DNA of 64,000 nt, taken from a virus. Position numbers and translations under genes: made by a program. The notes under the pieces are model-generated. The model saw nothing but the letters and a program-made list of their open reading frames with translations, made no database searches and had not been told where the DNA came from. Shown piece after piece: positions 32,069 to 38,347 of the stretch. The stretch spans positions 1-64,000 of IMG/VR virus record IMGVR_UViG_3300028197_001237; one strand, 5' to 3'. Positions within the stretch are counted from its first letter, which is position 1. Each line of letters begins with the position of its first letter.

Positions 32069-32401
32069 ATGACAACAATCACTCAATCCAAAACCGAATG
32101 TTTGCTTGAAGTTGTTAACAACGAATGGAAAGTTAATGCAATTGAATCAGGACATAGTTCATACTCTAAGTTAGAATATAGTGTAGGTAAGAAATATATC
32201 AAACTGAATCAATTCAGGGTTCATGCTGATAACAGTTTTTCAAATAACGGTGTGTTCATGTTTATCGATAAAGAGACTGAAGCATGTTACAAACCCGCAT
32301 CATTCAAGGCACCTGCTAAAGGTATCCGGTTCTTTCTTGAGTCCTTAGTTGAGAATCCCGATCTAGTAGATCCTTACGGTTCTTTCCTCTATGTTCGTTA
32401 A
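32069..32401 (+). CDS. Hypothetical protein, 110 aa
   Basis: 'MTTITQSKTECLLEVVNNEW' then 'GKKYIKLNQFRVHADNSFSN' and 'GVFMFIDKETEACYKPASF'. Predominantly beta. The 'VFMFIDKETEACYKPASFKAP' region is the sort of conserved core seen in cyanophage early proteins. Start context TTATCATCATG without a Shine-Dalgarno. Function unknown. Confidence 0.6.
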   Translation: MTTITQSKTECLLEVVNNEWKVNAIESGHSSYSKLEYSVGKKYIKLNQFRVHADNSFSNNGVFMFIDKETEACYKPASFKAPAKGIRFFLESLVENPDLVDPYGSFLYVR

Positions 32402-32438
32402 ATCTATTACTTTACACTCACACTAATTAACAACCATC

Positions 32439-32579
32439 ATGAATGAATTCAAAGTCACATTGTCTAAAGGTGGTCGTCACATTGTTATCACAGTGATGGC
32501 AGAATCGACTCATCGAGCATACAAACAGGCAGAACATTTATATCCTGGATGTAGGGCCCTGAACGCAAAGATGATGTAA
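32439..32579 (+). CDS. Small hypothetical protein, 46 aa
   Basis: 'MNEFKVTLSKGGRHIVITVM' then 'STHRAYKQAEHLYPGCRALN'. Beta-beta-alpha pattern. Start context ACCATCATG. It is followed by element copy 6. Function unknown. Confidence 0.55.
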   Translation: MNEFKVTLSKGGRHIVITVMAESTHRAYKQAEHLYPGCRALNAKMM

Positions 32580-32584
32580 TTAAA

Positions 32585-32620
32585 GTTACTCACCTCTAAA
32601 CTGCCCTATAGATGTAAGAC
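32585..32620 (+). promoter_or_regulatory. Early/middle element copy 6
   Basis: GTTACTCACC block, CTGCCCTATAGATG, TAAGAC; ATG at 32632, 11 bp downstream. Closest copy to the consensus. Confidence 0.8.
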
Positions 32621-32631
32621 ACACACCAACC

Positions 32632-32883
32632 ATGACTAACTCAACTTTTCAAACCACAATCGAAGATACCACGTACAACGGGTGGACAAACTATGAGACC
32701 TGGAATGTAGCACTCTGGATCGGAAATGACGAAGGTTTGTATAACATAGCACGTCGTTGTTATTCATATCAAGATTTCGTCAATCGTTATACGGAAGAAG
32801 GTGATACAACTTTAGATGGAGTAAAGTGGGATGATGTTAACCTGAACATCGTTGAACTTGATGAAATGATAGAGGAACTTTGA
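32632..32883 (+). CDS. DUF7249-like protein, 83 aa
   Basis: 'YNGWTNYETWNVALWIGNDE' is a widespread motif in phage and plasmid small proteins (a DUF7249-type family by recollection), followed by 'YNIARRCYSYQDFV'. Trp-rich; molecular role unknown, often found in early phage genes. First gene behind element copy 6. Confidence 0.7.
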   Translation: MTNSTFQTTIEDTTYNGWTNYETWNVALWIGNDEGLYNIARRCYSYQDFVNRYTEEGDTTLDGVKWDDVNLNIVELDEMIEEL

Positions 32884-32885
32884 TC

Positions 32886-33053
32886 ATGAATAAAAGAACA
32901 CAAACTAAAGTTCAAAAACATCTAGAAGACCCATATAATCGTCTTAACTATTGTTATGAATTCATTGGTGAAGATGAAGATATGAATCGAAAATGTTATA
33001 AGAGAATCTATCACTATCTTTCCGTACTAACCGACACCGAGTATCACTACTAA
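32886..33053 (+). CDS. Small hypothetical protein, 55 aa
   Basis: 'MNKRTQTKVQKHLEDPYNRL' then 'EDEDMNRKCYKRIYHYLSVL'. Helical with basic and acidic patches. Context GATCATG, 2 bp after the previous stop. Function unknown. Confidence 0.5.
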   Translation: MNKRTQTKVQKHLEDPYNRLNYCYEFIGEDEDMNRKCYKRIYHYLSVLTDTEYHY

Positions 33054-33055
33054 TC

Positions 33056-33337
33056 ATGAATTACACTCTCAAGCAACTTCAAGACAAAGTGTCACGAATG
33101 ATTGAACAACAGGGAGAAGATGCAGAATGTGCCGTGTGGATTTATACCAAGAATGATTGTTATTTAAAAGACGAAGATGGTAACGTTGATTATGGTAACA
33201 ACGTAGAAGATCCTGCACTGATTGCACGTATCTTTGATGATGTTGGCAACATGGATTACATTTACACTGAGATTCAAGAGTGTGTAGATGAAGCAACAGA
33301 AGAGCAATTGATGTTATATCAGCAGGAGTTAGTTTGA
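33056..33337 (+). CDS. Acidic hypothetical protein, 93 aa
   Basis: 'MNYTLKQLQDKVSRMIEQQG' then 'AVWIYTKNDCYLKDEDGNV' and 'ECVDEATEEQLMLYQQEL'. Strongly acidic; the acidity and size resemble DNA-mimic or antirestriction candidates, but no family is recognised. TGATG overlap with the next gene. Confidence 0.55.
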   Translation: MNYTLKQLQDKVSRMIEQQGEDAECAVWIYTKNDCYLKDEDGNVDYGNNVEDPALIARIFDDVGNMDYIYTEIQECVDEATEEQLMLYQQELV

Positions 33338-33513
33338 TGATTGACTTCCCTATCTACAAGAAACAACTCCCACAAATCTGGATGGAGGATGATAAGTTTA
33401 TTATCGAATCATCATCATTCCGATATGTAATAGAAGACGACTTAAAACTATTGTTTAAGTTATGTCGTCGTTTTAAATCTGAAGCAATCAAACAAACTTA
33501 CATCACTAATTAA
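33337..33513 (+). CDS. Small hypothetical protein, 58 aa
   Basis: 'MIDFPIYKKQLPQIWMEDDK' then 'SFRYVIEDDLKLLFKLCRRF'. ATG shares its A with the preceding TGA. Function unknown. Confidence 0.5.
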   Translation: MIDFPIYKKQLPQIWMEDDKFIIESSSFRYVIEDDLKLLFKLCRRFKSEAIKQTYITN

Positions 33514-33517
33514 CATC

Positions 33518-33685
33518 ATGATCAAAACACAACTACTCAAAGTCGTCGGTGAAACTTCAAAGGGCATTGATGCTAACCTGACACGATTAGAAAAGTTTGA
33601 AGTATTCTGTCAAGTATGTGATGGATTACTCAAAGATGGTAGGATTAGCTCTGCTAAACATCAATCATGGACCAATGTATTCTAA
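33518..33685 (+). CDS. Conserved small cyanophage protein, 55 aa
   Basis: 'MIKTQLLKVVGETSKGIDAN' then 'EVFCQVCDGLLKDGRISSAK'. Helical; 'LLKDGRISSAKHQSWTNVF' is a phrase typical of recurrent cyanophage small proteins. Context AACATCATG. It is the true gene here; the longer ORF at 33597 is out of frame with it. Function unknown. Confidence 0.55.
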   Translation: MIKTQLLKVVGETSKGIDANLTRLEKFEVFCQVCDGLLKDGRISSAKHQSWTNVF

Positions 33686-33698
33686 TGAAAACTACAAC

Positions 33699-33851
33699 AT
33701 GAAACAAACCAAAACCCTATCAATGAAGAATAGGAAAGAAGAACTCTTCAATGCTTACTTTGAAGCATCTGATGAAATGAAACAAATGAAAGAAGAACAA
33801 AAGATCTTGATTGTTATTTGTTCAGTATTGTTCATTTTCACCATGATTTAA
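33699..33851 (+). CDS. Tail-anchored small membrane protein, 50 aa
   Basis: A charged N-terminal helix ('KEELFNAYFEASDEMKQMK') followed by a C-terminal hydrophobic segment 'ILIVICSVLFIFTMI' makes a tail-anchor arrangement with the charged part in the cytoplasm. ATG at 33699 chosen inside a longer frame, because the 5' part overlaps the preceding gene. Function unknown. Confidence 0.5.
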   Translation: MKQTKTLSMKNRKEELFNAYFEASDEMKQMKEEQKILIVICSVLFIFTMI

Positions 33852-33856
33852 TTCTA

Positions 33857-34048
33857 ATGAAAACTACAACAGCAACTTACAAAATTGAAGTGACACAAGA
33901 GACAGGAAATGTTTTGACTTATGTGAGAACAATGCCCACAAGACCAACAACAACTAAGGGTCAAATTGCACAGATGAATAGGTTAGAGAATTGGGTAAGT
34001 AAGGTTTCATATAAACCTACCAAAGTCAAGATTGAACTTCAAAAATGA
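33857..34048 (+). CDS. Small basic hypothetical protein, 63 aa
   Basis: 'MKTTTATYKIEVTQETGNVL' then 'QMNRLENWVSKVSYKPTKV'. Basic, beta-rich. ATG at 33857 is 5 bp after the upstream stop. Function unknown. Precedes element copy 7. Confidence 0.5.
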   Translation: MKTTTATYKIEVTQETGNVLTYVRTMPTRPTTTKGQIAQMNRLENWVSKVSYKPTKVKIELQK

Positions 34049-34079
34049 TATCAATTATATGAATCATCAATGAATTAAA

Positions 34080-34115
34080 GTTACTCACCTCTAAACTGCC
34101 CTATAGGTGTAAGAC
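34080..34115 (+). promoter_or_regulatory. Early/middle element copy 7
   Basis: GTTACTCACC block, CTGCCCTATAGGTG, TAAGAC; ATG at 34132, 16 bp downstream. Confidence 0.8.
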
Positions 34116-34131
34116 ACTTCCAACCAACACC

Positions 34132-34476
34132 ATGAGAAAGATCGAATCCCAAATGTGTCAGGCAATCAAAGACAATAAGTCTTGGAAGTCTGGTAACACT
34201 GAAGTACAATACGTGGGAGATGATCTCTCTATTGTATATCTTCACGGTAACAAAATTGCAGTTGTTGATGATACTACTATGTCAATCTTTGATGGTGGTT
34301 GGCAATCAGTTACAACAAAGTCTAGACTCAACGCACTTTGTGATGAATTTTGTATCACTGGAGAAGGAGTCTTTCAGAAGGATTTCCTCTGGTATGTAAG
34401 AAAGTTCGTTGGATGTATCAACGGAAAGAATGTCTATCAGACTCAAGATTTTAAATCCGGTTATCTCTTTGCCTGA
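34132..34476 (+). CDS. Hypothetical protein, 114 aa
   Basis: 'MRKIESQMCQAIKDNKSWKS' then 'GNTEVQYVGDDLSIVYLHGN' and 'SRLNALCDEFCITGEGVFQK'. An alpha/beta protein with 'YLHGNKIAVVDDTTMSIFDGG', recognised as a common cyanophage early protein of unknown role. First gene behind element copy 7; its stop overlaps the next ATG. Confidence 0.6.
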   Translation: MRKIESQMCQAIKDNKSWKSGNTEVQYVGDDLSIVYLHGNKIAVVDDTTMSIFDGGWQSVTTKSRLNALCDEFCITGEGVFQKDFLWYVRKFVGCINGKNVYQTQDFKSGYLFA

Positions 34477-34595
34477 TGTGTAGTTTACTCTTATGGATAA
34501 TCACATTCTATTGTTTATCTAAGTGGACAGGATTAAGACGATTCATATCATCAATTCTATACGGATTAGCAAACTTCATTGACCCTAAATCATGA
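34476..34595 (+). CDS. Tiny membrane protein, 39 aa
   Basis: 'MCSLLLWIITFYCLSKWTGL' then 'RRFISSILYGLANFIDPKS'. An N-terminal transmembrane helix with an amphipathic second half. TGATG overlap with the gene before and ATGA overlap with the gene after make it very likely translated. Confidence 0.55.
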   Translation: MCSLLLWIITFYCLSKWTGLRRFISSILYGLANFIDPKS

Positions 34596-34879
34596 CTCCA
34601 ACAATCTCACAAATGAAAGACATTATCAATCAAGGAACAACAACCAAAGACAACATCATTGACAGAGATGAACTACAAGATCAATACATTAAAGAACTGA
34701 TTGATAGTATGGATTTCAAAACTATGGAAACATTTGTGTATGATACTATCAATGATAATCTTGATAGGTATTCTCTTGATGAACTAATTGAAGAGGTAGA
34801 AGAGTCTTACCCTGAACTCCTAGATGATACTGATCAGGATGATATACCTGAACCAAGTGAATTGACCGGATGGAATTAA
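34592..34879 (+). CDS. Acidic hypothetical protein, 95 aa
   Basis: 'MTPTISQMKDIINQGTTTKD' then 'DELQDQYIKELIDSMDFKTM' and a very acidic C-terminus ('EEVEESYPELLDDTDQDDI'). Helical. Last gene of the element-7 operon before the gene-free stretch. Acidity is compatible with a DNA-mimic or host-protein binder, but nothing specific is recognised. Confidence 0.55.
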   Translation: MTPTISQMKDIINQGTTTKDNIIDRDELQDQYIKELIDSMDFKTMETFVYDTINDNLDRYSLDELIEEVEESYPELLDDTDQDDIPEPSELTGWN

Positions 34880-35190
34880 CCTTTAAAATACACACATAAA
34901 TACAATGTTTTATATTAAAAAAGGTATTTAAAAACATATATGCGTGTTTTATTGTTTTCCACAAGGGTGTGGAATAAGTGAAGGAAAGTGTGGATAAACC
35001 CTGATATTATGTGTTGTTATGTGTTATAAACCTGTGGAGAAAGGTCTGATCTTATTATGACTTGTATCTGATAAAGGTCTGATCTTATTGTCATCTAAGG
35101 CCGTAGTCTATCAGGACTTCGAGAACATGTCAACCCCCCAATCCCGTCAAATCAGTATCCCTTATCTGTAACAGTCTCCAAGGTATTATT
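34880..35190. other. Gene-free stretch with DnaA-box-like cluster; candidate origin
   Basis: No ORF is credible. Within 90 bp there are four TTWTCCACA-type nonamers: TTTTCCACA (34955-34963), TGTGGAATA (34968-34976), a perfect DnaA-box TGTGGATAA (34989-34997) and TGTGGAGAA (35033-35041). The first two form a hairpin TTCCACA-AGGG-TGTGGAA. A 17-bp direct repeat (AAAGGTCTGATCTTATT) lies at 35040 and 35073. AT-rich DNA with a TATTTAAAAA core flanks it. A CATAAATA motif is at 34895-34902. Confidence 0.45.
35040..35089. repeat. 17-bp direct repeat, 33-bp period
   Basis: Perfect copies of AAAGGTCTGATCTTATT at 35040-35056 and 35073-35089, outside any gene, next to the DnaA-box-like cluster. Confidence 0.8.
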
Positions 35191-35225
35191 GTTACTCACC
35201 CCCAAATTGCCCCATGGATATGAAC
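35191..35225 (+). promoter_or_regulatory. Early/middle element copy 8
   Basis: GTTACTCACC block, TTGCCCCATGGATATGAAC. Most diverged copy; the start codon of the next gene (35220) lies inside its 3' end. Confidence 0.6.
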
Positions 35226-35390
35226 AACACTCAAACCATCCTCACCGAATCAGTCTTCTCAGACCTCTATAGTTTCGTCCTAGAGATGACACCTGATCTG
35301 GAAATGTGTCTTGACTATTGTGAATCTCAGGGAATCACAATCACTGATGATGTATTCACAGTGATTGAAGACTTACTAGAGAACAACTGA
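35220..35390 (+). CDS. Small acidic hypothetical protein, 56 aa
   Basis: 'MNNTQTILTESVFSDLYSFV' then 'EMTPDLEMCLDYCESQGITI'. Acidic and helical. ATG at 35220 or, two codons earlier, 35214; both lie within element copy 8, so if the element is the promoter the true start could be further downstream. Function unknown. Confidence 0.5.
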   Translation: MNNTQTILTESVFSDLYSFVLEMTPDLEMCLDYCESQGITITDDVFTVIEDLLENN

Positions 35391-35415
35391 TCACCCCTAA
35401 TTGACATTAACTACC

Positions 35416-35541
35416 ATGACCAGTTATACTAACCTGATCAACATCATCGATGAGTTACAACAATCAGGAGTGAAACCAAAGGTAACAGTTCTCAAGACAA
35501 AGAAAGGTCCTAAGCATTCCTTACTGACCAACACTAAGTAA
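35416..35541 (+). CDS. Small hypothetical protein, 41 aa
   Basis: 'MTSYTNLINIIDELQQSGVK' then 'PKVTVLKTKKGPKHSLLT'. Short basic protein; ATG 25 bp after the previous stop, preceded by TTGACATTAACTACC. Function unknown. Confidence 0.4.
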   Translation: MTSYTNLINIIDELQQSGVKPKVTVLKTKKGPKHSLLTNTK

Positions 35542-35544
35542 CAA

Positions 35545-35619
35545 CCTGGGCACGTTAGCGAAGCATCGATAAGTCCCAGATCAATAACTAGGCAGCACAG
35601 TATTCAGCGTAAGACCTAG
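35545..35619 (+). other. Two similar adjacent hairpins
   Basis: Between two small genes: stem CTGGG (35546-35550)/CCCAG (35575-35579) and stem CTAGG (35588-35592)/CCTAG (35615-35619). Both end in a TAAG-x-CC-x-AG pattern, which suggests a duplicated RNA structure or leader element. No known riboswitch consensus was matched. Confidence 0.35.
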
Positions 35620-35655
35620 AACAAATCCCCTCTATCTAACACTTTCTTCTTTATT

Positions 35656-35772
35656 ATGACTCTCGAACTTGCACTCGGATTGTTGGCTCAAGGTAACAAC
35701 GGTGATGAAATCCTTCAGATTCTCGATGTGATTCAGAATGACACATCTAACCCTGAGGAGATTACCTTCTAA
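35656..35772 (+). CDS. Conserved small cyanophage protein, 38 aa
   Basis: 'MTLELALGLLAQGNNGDEIL' then 'QILDVIQNDTSNPEEITF'. I recognise the 'G-x-x-GDEIL-x-ILD' phrase from tiny conserved cyanophage proteins. Helical. No function assigned. Confidence 0.55.
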   Translation: MTLELALGLLAQGNNGDEILQILDVIQNDTSNPEEITF

Positions 35773-35794
35773 GACACACCTATAAGAGTCTGTA

Positions 35795-35812
35795 GGGGGG
35801 TCTAATCCCCCC
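35795..35812 (+). terminator. G6/C6 hairpin after 38-aa gene
   Basis: GGGGGG, TCTAAT loop, CCCCCC, then TTCGG. It lacks a U-tract, so it may be a weak terminator or a stabilising 3' structure. Confidence 0.45.
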
Positions 35813-35953
35813 TTCGGTTACATACATTTAAGAACACTTACTAAGTATTACAAACAGACCAAGGGTGAGGTCTATAAACTCATATCCGGTGTGTGTTACA
35901 AACTGAGGGAGAGGAGTGGTGTCCTTTCCCTTTTTTATTACCTAGGGACAGTG

Positions 35954-35982
35954 TTGACAGACAGTGATATATGCGTTATGAT
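35954..35982 (+). promoter_or_regulatory. Sigma70 promoter TTGACA-N17-TATGAT
   Basis: Consensus -35 and a -10 matching 5 of 6 at 17-bp spacing. The RNA would begin near 35989 and run into the GC-rich hairpin with no ORF for 215 bp, so it may make a non-coding RNA or a long leader. Confidence 0.75.
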
Positions 35983-36204
35983 GATGTTGTGAATCGACAC
36001 GTTATTATTCGTCGGTTTATGATGCCGTCGGTCGGCGTAGCGGGTATAAAGCCGATCCGACCCCCCCCCGTTCTAAAAAAGTACCTAACCCTAACCTACA
36101 AAAGTATATACCCTCTTTCGAAATAATTCCCCCTATTTTTTTTCCCAGCTATGCCCAGCATATAGGGAGTTCCATATATAAAAACGAAATCCCATTGGAG
36201 GTTG

Positions 36205-36408
36205 ATGAAAAATTTTACCCCTGAAAATTATTATCACATATACTTGAGAGACAGGTGTGTAGTTCCTATGATAAGTGAAGAAAACTTCGACCATACTTGG
36301 ACATCATTGAAAGCAATGGTAGGACTCATGAAAACTGAGTATGGGGAGGAGGATCTCTCATATGAGGTAGTGAAAACAATACCAGAGGAAGAGGAAAGCT
36401 CCTATTGA
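36205..36408 (+). CDS. Conserved small cyanophage protein, 67 aa
   Basis: 'MKNFTPENYYHIYLRDRCVV' then 'ENFDHTWTSLKAMVGLMKTE'. Recognised as a conserved small protein next to cyanophage structural operons; role unknown. ATG at 36205 chosen over TTG 36202 because GGAGG (36197-36201) gives usable spacing only to the ATG. Confidence 0.6.
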   Translation: MKNFTPENYYHIYLRDRCVVPMISEENFDHTWTSLKAMVGLMKTEYGEEDLSYEVVKTIPEEEESSY

Positions 36409-36433
36409 CTCTCCCTAGATACTCTGATATAAT
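36405..36433 (+). promoter_or_regulatory. Sigma70 promoter TTGACT-N17-TATAAT
   Basis: -35 TTGACT at 36405-36410 and perfect TATAAT at 36428-36433 with 17-bp spacing, 23 bp before the glycosyltransferase-like ATG. Confidence 0.8.
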
Positions 36434-36456
36434 TTGAAGTGTAGTTACTAAGACTT

Positions 36457-37269
36457 ATGGCTAAAGGATTTACGGTGAAGGCAGCAAAGCCCAAAACTCT
36501 AAGGACAAAAGCACCTGAGTGGGATATTGATGATATCAAGGCTCGGATGAGAGGTAAGACAATTGTATTCTGTCTACCTGGAAGAGGATGTTCATATACG
36601 TTTATGAAGAACTTCGTACAATTATGTTTTGATATGGTACAGAATGGTATGTCCATTCAGATCAGTCAAGACTATAGTAGTATGGTAAACTTTGCACGTT
36701 GTAAGTGTTTAGGTGCCAATGTACTTCGTGGACCAGATCAGATTCCCTGGGATGGTAAGTTGAACTATGACTATCAGTTGTGGATTGATAGTGACATTGT
36801 ATTCAATACAGAGAAGTTTTGGCAATTGTGTGATGTAGCACTACCTGCTTCTGCAATTGATGAAGAAGGTAATGAGATTACAGGAGAAGATCATCCGATC
36901 TCTGCTGGTTGGTATTCCACAGAAGACGGGAAGACCACCTCAGTTGCACATTGGTTAGAAGAGGATGACTTCCGTAATAACGGTGGTGTGATGAACCATG
37001 AGATGGTGGACTCGATTCAGAATCGTAAGAAGCCTTTCACTGTAGATTACACAGGTTTCGGATGGGTATTGATTAAGAAGGGTGTGTTTGAAGATAAGAA
37101 GATGACATATCCATGGTTTGCACCGAAGATGCAGGTGTTTGAATCAGGAGCTGTTCAAGATATGTGTGGAGAGGATGTCTCATTCTGTTTAGATGCTATC
37201 GAAGCTGGTTATGAGATCTGGTGTGATCCTCGTATTCGTGTGGGTCACGAAAAAATGCGAGTTATTTGA
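36457..37269 (+). CDS. GT-A fold glycosyltransferase-like protein, 270 aa
   Basis: The DxD motif 'LWIDSDIVF' (Asp111, Asp113) for metal-nucleotide-sugar binding and the C-terminal 'GEDVSFCLDAIEAGYEI' with 'RVGHEK' (Glu239-Asp240, His264) follow the layout of GT-A glycosyltransferases. An N-terminal 30-residue basic stretch precedes the fold. Such proteins would move sugars onto DNA, lipopolysaccharide or virion proteins; the acceptor cannot be read. It has its own sigma70 promoter, so it is probably expressed early although it lies at the edge of the late operon. Confidence 0.65.
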   Translation: MAKGFTVKAAKPKTLRTKAPEWDIDDIKARMRGKTIVFCLPGRGCSYTFMKNFVQLCFDMVQNGMSIQISQDYSSMVNFARCKCLGANVLRGPDQIPWDGKLNYDYQLWIDSDIVFNTEKFWQLCDVALPASAIDEEGNEITGEDHPISAGWYSTEDGKTTSVAHWLEEDDFRNNGGVMNHEMVDSIQNRKKPFTVDYTGFGWVLIKKGVFEDKKMTYPWFAPKMQVFESGAVQDMCGEDVSFCLDAIEAGYEIWCDPRIRVGHEKMRVI

Positions 37270-37281
37270 TAGGAGGTCATT

Positions 37282-37428
37282 ATGGCAAGAATTAGAAAGA
37301 GTCTAATGGGTAATGTGTTTATTGAGACACAACCCAAAAAAACGCGACAAGGATCAGGCCAACATACAAAGTATGCGTCTACGAGTTCTAACAAGGCAAA
37401 GAAGAGGTATAAAGGTCAAGGTCGATAG
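37282..37428 (+). CDS. Small basic conserved protein, 48 aa
   Basis: 'MARIRKSLMGNVFIETQPKK' then 'STSSNKAKKRYKGQGR'. Extremely Lys/Arg-rich, probably nucleic-acid binding. Strong AGGAGG Shine-Dalgarno. Recognised as a conserved tiny cyanophage protein. A clear intrinsic terminator follows. Confidence 0.65.
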   Translation: MARIRKSLMGNVFIETQPKKTRQGSGQHTKYASTSSNKAKKRYKGQGR

Positions 37429-37435
37429 TATTAGG

Positions 37436-37458
37436 GGAATCCTTCGGGATTCCTTTTT
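37436..37458 (+). terminator. Intrinsic terminator
   Basis: Perfect 7-bp stem GGAATCC/GGATTCC with UUCG loop and T5 tail, 8 bp after the 48-aa gene. Confidence 0.9.
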
Positions 37459-37490
37459 AATGCATAGATATATTAACTGAAGATATTAAT

Positions 37491-38198
37491 ATGGCATGTT
37501 TGATTGCTAACTTACCATCTGTTGAAGTATGGGTTAGGAAAGAATATCTAACAGACCACCAGTCAGGTCATGGGGAGTTTGAGAAAGGTGTATGGGTATC
37601 TGCTAAGAGTATCCCTGGTCGAGCCTTTTACTTTGAGACATACTTACCAGAGTATGGGGCAATGTATGACAAACTACCGATCAGTGCTTTTGTATCAGAA
37701 CCAAAGACACCTGACCCTGATATGAATTTACAAAACCTACAGTTTTGGAATTGTATGGATTATGGTGTTGTTGCTGTTAATAAACAATTCATTGGTAGTA
37801 TGGACTATGAGGTCTATACAAGGAACCATGGGACCATGAAGGGGTCTTATGTGTGTACTCTTGACAACTACCATCAAGATCCTGATATCATTGATTACAG
37901 TTGTTCAGAGAATCCTTCAGAACATAAATCTCATAACTTGATTGAACTTGACAATGGACAATATGCATTGTATCCAAACAATAGAACTCGTATCTATGAT
38001 AATAGTTTAACACCTGAGAATCCAAAGATGCCAGATTTCAAAGTATCTACTCAAATCTATCAGGTAGAGTGTGGTTATGAGAAGGATGGACTTGGTGATC
38101 AGGATTCTTATTTTTGGAAGACTGCTAGAGAAAGACTAGATACTAATACTACAGAGGATAATGATGGAAGACAATCTACTTCGGGAGATAGCAAATGA
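37491..38198 (+). CDS. Conserved structural-region protein, 235 aa
   Basis: 'MACLIANLPSVEVWVRKEYL' then 'VWVSAKSIPGRAFYFETYLP' and 'MDYEVYTRNHGTMKGSYVCT'. I recognise it as a protein found beside gp25 in cyanophage baseplate operons, but not with a T4 gp number. The beta-rich first 150 residues could be a baseplate or tail-completion domain; the C-terminal 30 residues are polar and disordered. The next small gene overlaps its 3' end by 38 bp. Confidence 0.6.
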   Translation: MACLIANLPSVEVWVRKEYLTDHQSGHGEFEKGVWVSAKSIPGRAFYFETYLPEYGAMYDKLPISAFVSEPKTPDPDMNLQNLQFWNCMDYGVVAVNKQFIGSMDYEVYTRNHGTMKGSYVCTLDNYHQDPDIIDYSCSENPSEHKSHNLIELDNGQYALYPNNRTRIYDNSLTPENPKMPDFKVSTQIYQVECGYEKDGLGDQDSYFWKTARERLDTNTTEDNDGRQSTSGDSK

Positions 38199-38319
38199 TA
38201 ATGTTACACCTAAAAATAAAAGGATTGTAAATGAAGATGGATTGTTTGAGTCTGAGGATTGTGATGCCCCAGATCATGTGTGTAAGTGTGGACAACAAAC
38301 CCTGTCAGAACACACCTAA
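38161..38319 (+). CDS. Small Cys-containing protein, 52 aa, overlapping gene
   Basis: 'MMEDNLLREIANDNVTPKNK' then 'ESEDCDAPDHVCKCGQQTL'. The C-x6-C-x-C cluster with His (in 'DHVCKCG' and 'SEHT') could bind a metal. Starts within the preceding gene (38-bp overlap); the stop lies inside the late promoter for gp25. Moderate support. Confidence 0.5.
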   Translation: MMEDNLLREIANDNVTPKNKRIVNEDGLFESEDCDAPDHVCKCGQQTLSEHT

Positions 38320-38322
38320 ATA
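38315..38322 (+). promoter_or_regulatory. Late promoter CCTAAATA
   Basis: Late motif overlapping the TAA stop at 38317-38319, 26 bp before the GTG start of gp25. A TATAAT lies at 38333-38338. Confidence 0.6.
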
Positions 38323-38347
38323 AAGCACACTTATATAATCTGTTCAG

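Larger units (their letters stand above)
35773..36204. other. Gene-free stretch between early cluster and structural operon
   Basis: Nothing credible is encoded. It holds a G6/C6 hairpin (35795-35812) and a good sigma70 promoter (35954-35982). A GC-rich hairpin CGGTCGGC/GCCGATCCG follows (36029-36059), directly before a C9 run (36061-36069). A run of T and the small hairpin TATGC-CCA-GCATA sit near 36150. The GC-rich part stands out from the AT-rich background. Confidence 0.6.

Noticed and set aside
27178-35225. 36-bp repeats considered as a CRISPR array
   Set aside because: Copies are 0.7-1.5 kb apart, separated by genes, and always placed just before start codons; not a repeat-spacer pattern.
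35546-35619. Possible tRNA or glutamine-type riboswitch in the paired hairpins
   Set aside because: No acceptor stem, anticodon arm or CCA-compatible end, and the conserved riboswitch core bases were not found.
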